64,000 nucleotides of DNA, from contig DASRJE010000193.1 of the NCBI GenBank assembly GCA_035649635.1, positions 49,861 to 113,860 of the forward strand, given 5' to 3'. A program made the position numbers and the translations under genes. The notes under the pieces were generated by a model. The model was given only the letters and a program-made list of their open reading frames with translations, ran no database searches and was not told where the DNA came from. Within the stretch, counting starts at the first letter, position 1, and every line of letters starts with the position of its first letter. This stretch comes from Gp6-AA40 sp035649635. Lineage in GTDB: Bacteria; Acidobacteriota; Vicinamibacteria; Vicinamibacterales; UBA2999. Below, one piece after another: positions 17,520-24,818 of this stretch.

Positions 17520-18512
17520 ATGAATCTGCATGCTTCGACGATTGCTCTCGTACTCCTATTCGTGACGACATCCGCTCTCGCCCAACGGGGAGGAGGACCT
17601 CAGGGAGCACGAGAAGTAAAGGTCACCGCGATCGCCGGTATCGTTGCCGAAGGAGCAACGTGGAAGGTGGCCTGGCAAGGGACCGACAACGCCGACGGCA
17701 TCGTCGGCACGGCCGATGGCGGTCTGCTCTTTGCGCAGGAGCAACCCCGGCGCATCCGCAAGTTGGATTCAATGGACCGCGTGTCGGTGGCTCTCGCCGA
17801 GACACACGGCGTCGGATCGATCGCCGTCGACTCCAAGGGACGGATCCTCGGCGTGGAGCGCACATGCACCGATCCTGGCGGACGGCCCGATCAGTGCACC
17901 GAGTCACCAGCGGTGAGCGTGCTCACTCCTACGCGCTCGATTCTGGCGGATCGATTCGAAGGCAAGCCGTTGGGGCGGCTCAACGATCTCGTCGTCGACC
18001 GCAAGGGCACGACTTACTTCACCGTCGGCGGCGCGTACTACGTTGGCGCAAATGGCACCGTGAAGAGTCTTGGCGAGAACATCCGCGCCAACGGCATCAT
18101 GTTGAACCGCGATGAAAAGATCGTCTACATCACCAACGGCAATACGATCCTGGCGTTCGACATCCTGCCCGATGGCAGTGTGACCAACAGGCGCGACTTC
18201 GCGACGCTCGAAGCTGGTGGCAACGGTGACGGGATGGCCATCGATAACGCGGGTCGCCTGTATGTCACATCGCCGCCGGGCGTTCAGGTCTTTGCTGTGG
18301 ACGGCACGTATCTCGGTCTCATCCCGACGCCGCGAAGCGCGATCAGTGTCGCCTTCTCCGGCCCTCGCAAACAGACACTCTACATCGTTGGCAGTGGTGC
18401 TCTCGGAGCAGATGGACAGGAGTTCAGGACGCCAGACGGCGTGAGGAACAACGCGAAGACGATCTATCGGCTTCCAATGCTTGCTTCAGGATTCACGGGC
18501 CGCGCCAAGTAG
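17520..18512 (+). CDS. Secreted SMP-30/gluconolactonase-like beta-propeller protein
   Basis: A 330-residue protein with a Sec signal peptide (residues 1-21, ending in SALAQ). The body shows repeated beta-propeller text such as FEGKPLGRLNDLVVDRKG, NGIMLNRDEKIVYITN and GDGMAIDNAGRLYVTSP, matching the SMP-30/gluconolactonase/LRE fold. Such enzymes hydrolyse sugar lactones with a bound divalent metal. The substrate is not known. It is divergent from the kinase gene and convergent with the pirin gene. Confidence 0.88.
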   Translation: MNLHASTIALVLLFVTTSALAQRGGGPQGAREVKVTAIAGIVAEGATWKVAWQGTDNADGIVGTADGGLLFAQEQPRRIRKLDSMDRVSVALAETHGVGSIAVDSKGRILGVERTCTDPGGRPDQCTESPAVSVLTPTRSILADRFEGKPLGRLNDLVVDRKGTTYFTVGGAYYVGANGTVKSLGENIRANGIMLNRDEKIVYITNGNTILAFDILPDGSVTNRRDFATLEAGGNGDGMAIDNAGRLYVTSPPGVQVFAVDGTYLGLIPTPRSAISVAFSGPRKQTLYIVGSGALGADGQEFRTPDGVRNNAKTIYRLPMLASGFTGRAK

Positions 18513-18563
18513 GGCGGCGGTCTCGTCATAGCGCGGGGCGCAAAGAAGGAAGCCCGCGCGACG

Positions 18564-19508
18564 TCAGCTCACCGGATTGGGGCGCGCCAGTCGCACGAGC
18601 TCGGGCGCGTGAAGGCGCTGCCCCTTGTAGGCCGTGACGATGCCAAAGCGGCGGCCGCTTTCCCAATCGTCGCGCGCATCGCGGATCTCCTCAGGAGTCC
18701 GCGCCACGAAGTTCCACCACATCAGAATCGTTTCCGGGAAAGGCGGACCACCGACGAGCAGCACGCGCGCACCGCTCTGACTTGCGAACGCAGCTTGCGT
18801 GCGTTGCATTCCCAGGTAATAGAGCATGCGCTCGTGGAGCGGCTGTCCATCCAGCACGCAATCGCCCGTCAACACGAGTACCGCGTACTCGAAGTCCTGA
18901 CGTAGTGGGACGGCGAGCGATTCACCTCGATGCACCTGAAGATCGGCTCCGACTAAATCCGCGAAGTGCAGCGCCGGCGACGCAGCTCGATCGACGTTGC
19001 CGGAAAACACGCGCACGATTCCACCTGGCTGTTCGAGGATCGGGACCGACTGCACATGCTGAAACGAGGGCTCGCCGTGCCGGTCGCGATCCGGCAGCGC
19101 CGTCCAGAGCTGTACTCCGTTCAGCCGGCCGCTGTTGTCAACAGGTGTTCGCTCCGCATGCGCGATGGCATGGCCGGAGGTCATCACGTTCACTCCGCCG
19201 GGGCGCAGCACGGCTTCCTCCCCGAGGCTGTCGTCGTGCACGACTTCTCCTTCGAGCAGCCACGTCACCGTCTGCAGGCCCATGTGCGGGTGAGGCGCCA
19301 CGTCCATTGGCATTCCCTCGGTGAACGACAGCGGACCGAACCGATCGAGAAAACACCACGGCCCGATCATGCGCCGCCCTCTGACCGGGAGCGCCCGCGA
19401 AATACGAAGGGTGCCAAGGTTGATCTCATAGTTCGGATACTCATCGAGCCGACGATCGGTGGCACCAAGTGCCACCAATGACTCTGCGGCAACGATCGGC
19501 TTCGTCAT
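18564..19508 (-). CDS. Pirin family bicupin protein
   Basis: A 314-residue protein with the pirin N-terminal cupin, including the metal-site text VAPHPHMGLQTVTWLLEGE and HAIAHAERTP, and a pirin C-terminal domain. Some pirins are quercetin dioxygenases and others are redox-sensing co-regulators; the role here cannot be told. The gene stands alone between two plus-strand genes, 51 bases from the end of the gluconolactonase-like gene. Confidence 0.92.
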   Translation of the reverse strand: MTKPIVAAESLVALGATDRRLDEYPNYEINLGTLRISRALPVRGRRMIGPWCFLDRFGPLSFTEGMPMDVAPHPHMGLQTVTWLLEGEVVHDDSLGEEAVLRPGGVNVMTSGHAIAHAERTPVDNSGRLNGVQLWTALPDRDRHGEPSFQHVQSVPILEQPGGIVRVFSGNVDRAASPALHFADLVGADLQVHRGESLAVPLRQDFEYAVLVLTGDCVLDGQPLHERMLYYLGMQRTQAAFASQSGARVLLVGGPPFPETILMWWNFVARTPEEIRDARDDWESGRRFGIVTAYKGQRLHAPELVRLARPNPVS

Positions 19509-19522
19509 GCGGACAGTGTACT

Positions 19523-19775
19523 GCGCGCGGAGGAAGCCGAGGACGCAGAGAAAAACGTCAACGCGGGGATCGCAAAGGAGCAGAGAGAGTGGGGCAGTTC
19601 GAAGGGCTCAGGATCAGTCGCGCGGGTGCCGGCCCATGGCTGCATTGGCCGGCAACGCATGGAGCAGCGCCCGACGCTCCACGAGGTGCCGCGCACAGCG
19701 CGGCCCGCGCGACTGACCGTGGTTTGCTTCGAGTCACCTGATTCCCTCTGCACCCCTGCGCTCTCCGCGTTGAAA
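19523..19775. repeat. Intergenic region with a facing pair of GCGGAG/GCAGAG repeats
   Basis: The 320-base gap between the pirin gene and the next gene holds no credible ORF. Its left end (about 19523-19590) carries purine-rich GCGGAGGA/GAGGACGCAGAG text and its right end (about 19742-19775) carries the complementary CTCTGCACCCCTGCGCTCTCCGCG text, giving an imperfect long inverted pair. TACAAT (19818-19823), 5 bases before the next ATG, is a promoter-like hexamer that would give a leaderless mRNA. Confidence 0.5.
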
Positions 19776-19828
19776 CCTCCAGTGAACCAAGCACCCACTG
19801 AAAGCGAGGGCTCGACTTACAATGCGGA

Positions 19829-21415
19829 ATGCTCTTGCGTCGCCAGACCGCCATTCTTGTCGGCTTCTTCCTGATTTCAGCCGCTCTCATCTCTTGCTCT
19901 CGTTCGCCGGCTTCCTCAGCGGGCTCAATTCCAAGAACCGCGGCCGGCAAACCTGACTTGTCCGGGATCTGGCAGGTTCGCAACCGCGCCGCGGCCGACC
20001 TCGAGGATCACGTCGCCCGTCACCAGGCCCCGGCGGGTAAGGGCGTCGTCCAGGGCGGACCGATTCCGTATCAGCCGTGGGCGGCCGCGAAGAAGATCGA
20101 GAACGCCAGGAATCGGGCGACTGCCGATCCGTTAGCAACGTGCTACATGCCGGGCGTGCCCCGCATCATGTACATGGAGTTCCCGTTCCAGATCTTCCAA
20201 ACATCCGATCACATCGCCATGACGTTCGAGTGGTCGCAGGTCCATCGGACGATCTACACCAACGGTGCTCCGGCTCCCGAAGGCATCGACTTCTGGATGG
20301 GCGACTCGCGTGGGCGCTGGGAGGGAGACACACTGGTCGTGGACGTAAAGAACCACAACGATCGCACGTGGTTCGACATGGCTGGCAATTTTCACAGCGA
20401 GGCGCTGCACCTGGTCGAGCGCTATACGATGCGTGACGCCAACACGATCGACTACGAGGTGACCATCGACGATGCGAAGGTCTTCACCCGAACGTGGACG
20501 ATCAAGATGCCGCTGCATCGCCAGACCGATGCAGATCGCATCTTCGAATATCAGTGCCAGGCCGAGGCCGAGGAAGCCAGCGGCGCGTTCGAACCGGATC
20601 CGAAGACGTGGTACCCGGGACCTTCAGTGACCGTCCAGACACCAGCGGAATGGAAAGACGTGCCGACGGCCTGGAAGGCGCCGGAGCGCAAGGGCGAAAT
20701 CAAGCGCATGCCGGACGGCAAGCCTGACCTGCAGGGTTACTTCATGCCCGACGGCGGCGGTGGCAACTACGGACTTGGCAAGCACGAACAGGACTTCCTC
20801 ACGCCGGGCGGGCGCGGTGTGATCGTCGATCCTCCCGACGGCAATCTTCCGATGCAAGCGTGGGCGAAGGCCGAGGCCGAGGATCGCAAAACACCCGAGC
20901 GCGGGTACGACGATCCAACAGCCCACTGTTTCGTCGCCGGAGTTCCGCGATCGATGTACGTGCCGTCTCCCTTGCAGATTCTCCAGCCGCCGGGCTACAT
21001 CGTCATCCTGCACGAGCGAATGTCATGGCGAACGATCCCAATGGATGGGCGCGCTCACCTGCCAGACCATTTACGATTGTGGCAAGGCGATTCGATCGGC
21101 CGCTGGGAAGGCGATACGCTCGTCATCGAGACCACGAACCTGAATGGGAAAGCGTGGTTGAACGAAGTAGGCGAGATCGTGAGTCACACCCAGCGCGTCA
21201 TCGAACGGCTGACGCCGATCGACGCCGATACGATTCAGTACGAGGCGACTGTCTCCGATCCGCTCGTCTACACGCGTCCATGGACGATTGCCTTCCCGAT
21301 AAACCGGCAGAAGGATGAACTCCTGGAAGTCGCGTGCCACGAGGACAACCAGGATCTGCAACACTTGAAGGACATCCGAGACGAAGCTCGCGCAAAGGCG
21401 AAGAGCCAGAGCTAG
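19829..21415 (+). CDS. Secreted two-repeat lipoprotein of unknown function (GKPDLSGIW type)
   Basis: A 528-residue protein with a lipoprotein signal ending in ALISC at about residue 23. The mature part consists of two homologous halves of about 230 residues. Each opens with GKPDL-G and carries GVPR-MY, a long WEGDTLVV/WEGDTLVI motif, a D-TI-YE-T strand, and a terminal Cys (YQC; ACH). Proteins of this type are abundant in acidobacteria and have no known function. Thirteen bases separate it from the DUF6152 gene, a common pairing, so they form an operon. Confidence 0.8.
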   Translation: MLLRRQTAILVGFFLISAALISCSRSPASSAGSIPRTAAGKPDLSGIWQVRNRAAADLEDHVARHQAPAGKGVVQGGPIPYQPWAAAKKIENARNRATADPLATCYMPGVPRIMYMEFPFQIFQTSDHIAMTFEWSQVHRTIYTNGAPAPEGIDFWMGDSRGRWEGDTLVVDVKNHNDRTWFDMAGNFHSEALHLVERYTMRDANTIDYEVTIDDAKVFTRTWTIKMPLHRQTDADRIFEYQCQAEAEEASGAFEPDPKTWYPGPSVTVQTPAEWKDVPTAWKAPERKGEIKRMPDGKPDLQGYFMPDGGGGNYGLGKHEQDFLTPGGRGVIVDPPDGNLPMQAWAKAEAEDRKTPERGYDDPTAHCFVAGVPRSMYVPSPLQILQPPGYIVILHERMSWRTIPMDGRAHLPDHLRLWQGDSIGRWEGDTLVIETTNLNGKAWLNEVGEIVSHTQRVIERLTPIDADTIQYEATVSDPLVYTRPWTIAFPINRQKDELLEVACHEDNQDLQHLKDIRDEARAKAKSQS

Positions 21416-21428
21416 GGAGGCGCGTTCG

Positions 21429-21827
21429 ATGAAGACATTCCGGTTGGTGGCGATTCTCCTGGTGACGATGGCGGCATCACCCGTCGTCGCTCATCATTCG
21501 TTCTCGGCTGAGTACGACTTCAACAAACCGCTCAAGCTCAAAGGCAAGGTCGTCGAGATGAAGTGGGCGAATCCGCACGCCTGGATCTACATCGACGTCG
21601 CCGGCAAAGACGGCAAGGTCGAGAAATGGGCGTGGGAAACTGGCGGGGCCAACGCGCTGTATCGACGCGGCTGGAGAAAGGAAGATCTGGTCGCAGGGAC
21701 CGTGCTGGTGATCGACGGCTACCAGGCGCGCAACGGATCCAAGACCGCCAACGCGACGAGCATCACCTTCGAGAACGGCACGCGTCTCTTCGCCGGTTCC
21801 TCATCTCAAAACAGCGCGACGAAGTAG
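21429..21827 (+). CDS. DUF6152 family small periplasmic protein
   Basis: A 132-residue protein with a Sec signal (residues 1-21, ending SPVVA) immediately followed by the family hallmark HHSFSAEYDFNKPLKLKG and the motif WANPHAWIYIDV. The family is a small beta-barrel domain of unknown function (OB-like by inference). GGAGG precedes the ATG by about 8 bases. It follows the two-repeat lipoprotein in one operon. Confidence 0.9.
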   Translation: MKTFRLVAILLVTMAASPVVAHHSFSAEYDFNKPLKLKGKVVEMKWANPHAWIYIDVAGKDGKVEKWAWETGGANALYRRGWRKEDLVAGTVLVIDGYQARNGSKTANATSITFENGTRLFAGSSSQNSATK

Positions 21828-21845
21828 AGCGGGGCTTTCTTGTCC

Positions 21846-21874
21846 ACCGTAGCCTTCGGCGAAGGTGGATGCTC
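21846..21874. repeat. CCGTAGC-type palindromic repeat
   Basis: CCACCGTAGCCTTCGGCGAAGG followed by TGG folds on itself behind the DUF6152 gene. The same type of element (CCGTAGCTTCAGCGGAGG in reverse) is found inside the tail of the ActE gene at 60601-60626. It may serve as a transcript end. Confidence 0.55.
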
Positions 21875-21923
21875 CCGCCGGCAGATAAATCCGCAGAATG
21901 CTCAATAATTCTGCGCGCTTGCA

Positions 21924-21941
21924 CATATAACTCTATATATG
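21924..21941. promoter_or_regulatory. Palindromic operator candidate for PadR
   Basis: CATATA-ACTCTA-TATATG is a perfect 6-6-6 palindrome in an AT-rich stretch 38 bases before the permease start codon, in an otherwise GC-rich region. PadR regulators bind AT-rich dyads, and a PadR gene lies in the same gene group at 24493. The assignment is inferred from position and symmetry only. Confidence 0.45.
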
Positions 21942-21979
21942 CTTAACTCTACATAGCCTGTGTCGACAGGGAGGAAATC

Positions 21980-24491
21980 ATGGCTCTGATTCGCGGCGCG
22001 ACCAACTCGCCTCCGCTTCTCTCCCGGATCAGACGCCAGCTCACTCTCGATGCAGATGCGGTGCACGACGCGATGCACGCCGTCCGAATGCTCGTCAAGG
22101 CGCCCGCCTTCACCCGCGATCGTTCTGTTCGTTTTCGCTATCGGAATTGGATCGACAACGGCGATGGTAAGCATCGCCGACGCCTTGTTTCTTCGCGCGC
22201 TGCCGGTGTCGCAGCCCGAACGGGTTATGACGCTCTGGCAGTACAACCGTGACACGGGCACCGGTTAGCAGGACGTGTCGCCAGCCAATGCCATCGACTG
22301 GGTCGAGCGCTCCGGCTCGTCGCGCGCGTTTGAGGCCATGGCCCTCATGGAACCGTGGGGCGTCAATTCACTCATTCCCGGACACGAGCCCGAGTACTTC
22401 GAGGCCGCACGCGTGAGCGAACAGTTTTTCGCGCTGCTCGGCACGCCGATGCTTCACGGGCGCGCATTTCTTCCACAGGAGTACCTTCGCGGGGCCGGCC
22501 GCTTCGCGATCCTGAGCTTTCCCATGTGGCGCGACCGGTTTGGCGCCGATCCATCCGTTGTCGGCCGCGCCGTGCAGCTCGATCAGCGTGGGGCGTACAC
22601 GATCGTCGGCGTGCTGCCACAAGGGTTCGAGTTGCGGCTCTTCGATGGCAGCGAGAGGCGGCCAGAACCGTGGTTGTGGCTGCCGAAACAGGGCTTCGAG
22701 GAGTTCGAGCCGAGACTCCGCGGTTCAGGGTACTGGAACGTGCTCGGCCGGCTTCGGCCAGGGGCTTCGATCGCCGAAGCCAACGCCGAGCTCGACGTAC
22801 TCTCAGACCAACTGGCACGTGAGTACCCGCAAACCAACAAGAGCACGACCGCGCATGTCCTGCCGTTGCGCACGCATCTGGTTGGCAGCTTTCGGGCCGT
22901 GCTGCCGTTGCTGCTTGGCGCTGCGGTGGTGCTCCTGATCGTGGCGTGCGCGAACGTCGCGAACCTGTTGCTGGCGCGTGGTGTCGCACGCGGACGGGAG
23001 TTCGGAGTACGGCAGGCACTGGGTGCGAGCCGCTTCAGGCTGGCCCAACAAATGTTGGTCGAAAGCCTCGTGCTTGCCATCGTGGGCGGGACGCTGGGAC
23101 TGGCACTCGCGCGCTGGACGCTCGACGTGATCGCGCGGCTGCGACCGATGGATGTGGCACGGGTCGATCAGATCCCGATCGACATGCGCGCTGCCGCCAT
23201 CGCCTTCGGCGTCGCGGTCGTTGCGGCGATCATCGCCGGACTGGTTCCATCGATTCAGCTTTCGCGGCCAGTGTCCGCCAGCGCCCTGAGAGATGGATTA
23301 ACGAGCTCCCGCAGAGGAGTGCGCGGCGCCCTCGTCGTCGTGGAAGTGGCGGCGGCAGTTGTCCTCGCCGTTGGCGCCGGATTGCTGGTGCGCAGCTTCG
23401 TCACGGTCCAGCGCGTGGATCCCGGATTCCGACCCTCCCGCGTGGCAGCGCTTCAGATCTTTCCCTCGCCGCGCTATGACACGCCTCAAAAACGGATCCT
23501 CTTCTTCGAGCAGGCAATCGATCGCATGCGCGCGCTGCCCGGTGTCCTTGCGGCGGGCGCCGTCTCGGCGATGCCGTTCGGCTTTGCACGAGTGACGGCG
23601 CGCTCGCCGCTGGCCATCGATGGACGGCCGCCTGCGACTGGAGAAGACGCACTCATCCTCACGACCAGCGTGGCCGGCGACTATTTCCGCGTGATGGGTG
23701 TGCCGCTGCTCAAAGGACGGCTGTTCGAGGTGTCTGATACGGCAGACTCGCGCAACGTCGTCCTCGTGTCACGAAAAGCCGCGCACACGCTGTGGCCAGG
23801 CGCCGACCCTATCGGATCGCGCGTGCGGTTCCGGCTGTCCGGAGCGGACTACGAGGCGGAAGTCGTTGGAGTCGTTGGCGACCTGCATCATGAGGCGCTG
23901 GATCAGCCCGCTGCCGCCGAACTGTTTCTCCCTCACGCACAATCGGGCTTCTACGCGTTGACGGTTGTGGTGCAGGCCACGCCTGAATCGCCGCTGACGC
24001 TGCAAACGCTCAAGCAGCAGATCTGGGCTCTCGATCCGCTCCAGACGATCGTTCGCACTGCCGCGGTGGAAGACTGGATTTCGCGGAGCCTGGACAATCG
24101 CCGTTTCAGTTTGTTCCTGCTCGGCGGCTTTGCCTTTGCGACGCTCGTGCTTGCCGCAGCCGGCGTATACGGCGTGACGAGCTTCACGACCGGACAGCGC
24201 ACGCGCGAGTTCGGCGTGCGCATGACACTCGGCGCCAAGGGTCGCGACATCATGCGCATGGTGGTTGGCGAAGGAGTAACGCTGGCGAGTGTCGGCGTCA
24301 TCATCGGGATCCTTCTCGCCTTGCCGTTGACGCGGCTGTTACAGGCGTTCCTCTTCGGCGTCACGCCGCTCGACCCCTTGACGTTCCTCTCCGTCGTGAT
24401 CGGGTTTGTCGCGATTGCAGCAGCCGCCTGCTATGTGCCGGCCCAGCGGGCGGTCAGCCTTGATCCCTCGAAGGCACTCCGGTTCGACTGA
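21980..24491 (+). pseudogene. Orphan permease (ADOP/MacB-FtsX type) broken by a frameshift and a stop codon
   Basis: A typical duplicated orphan permease begins at ATG 21980 behind GGAGG. The frame is lost around 22110-22116: after VKAPAFT the family sequence continues in another frame as PAIVLFVFAIGIGSTTAMVS. That frame then meets an in-frame TAG at 22266-22268, after which it continues as QDVSPANAIDWVERS and stays open for over 730 codons to 24491. All later domains (two MacB-type periplasmic and two FtsX-type membrane blocks) are intact. A GTG at 22275 could start a truncated product lacking the first membrane helix. Two lesions in 160 bases with no others downstream suggest recent decay, or sequencing errors in the source assembly. 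Confidence 0.85.
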
Positions 24492-24492
24492 C

Positions 24493-24816
24493 ATGAAAAT
24501 CACCTACTCCACGACGCTGGTACTCGAAGCGCTGGCCCGTGGCTACCACTACGGGTTCGACATCATGGACGCGACGAACCTGCCCAGTGGCACCGTCTAT
24601 CCCATCCTTCGCCGGCTCGAACGGGAAAACATGGTGACCTCGGAATGGGAAGCCGATGGCGTCGCGCAATCCGAGCAGCGTCCCCCGCGACGGTACTACG
24701 CGCTCACGGCCGAGGGGCAGAAGGTTTTCGAAGGGACAGCGGAACGCTATCGGGCCGCTGGCGCGATTGCGCCACGAAGTGCGCGCGGACTGCGTCCCGC
24801 GCGGGGACGAGGCTGA
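24493..24816 (+). CDS. PadR-family transcriptional regulator
   Basis: A 107-residue winged-helix protein with the PadR signature: an N-terminal helix (LVLEALARGYHYGFDI), the recognition region LPSGTVYPILRRLERENMV, and the wing RRYYALTAEGQ. The ATG lies one base after the stop of the broken permease, and the next permease starts two bases after its own stop, so the three genes form one unit. PadR proteins beside these permeases probably repress the operon in response to a small molecule (inference). The palindrome at 21924-21941 is the likely operator. Confidence 0.93.
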   Translation: MKITYSTTLVLEALARGYHYGFDIMDATNLPSGTVYPILRRLERENMVTSEWEADGVAQSEQRPPRRYYALTAEGQKVFEGTAERYRAAGAIAPRSARGLRPARGRG

Positions 24817-24818
24817 CT

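Noticed and set aside
24645..24818. Upstream extension of the second permease into the PadR gene
   Set aside because: The region is PadR coding in another frame, and ATG 24819 two bases after the PadR stop gives the expected operon spacing.
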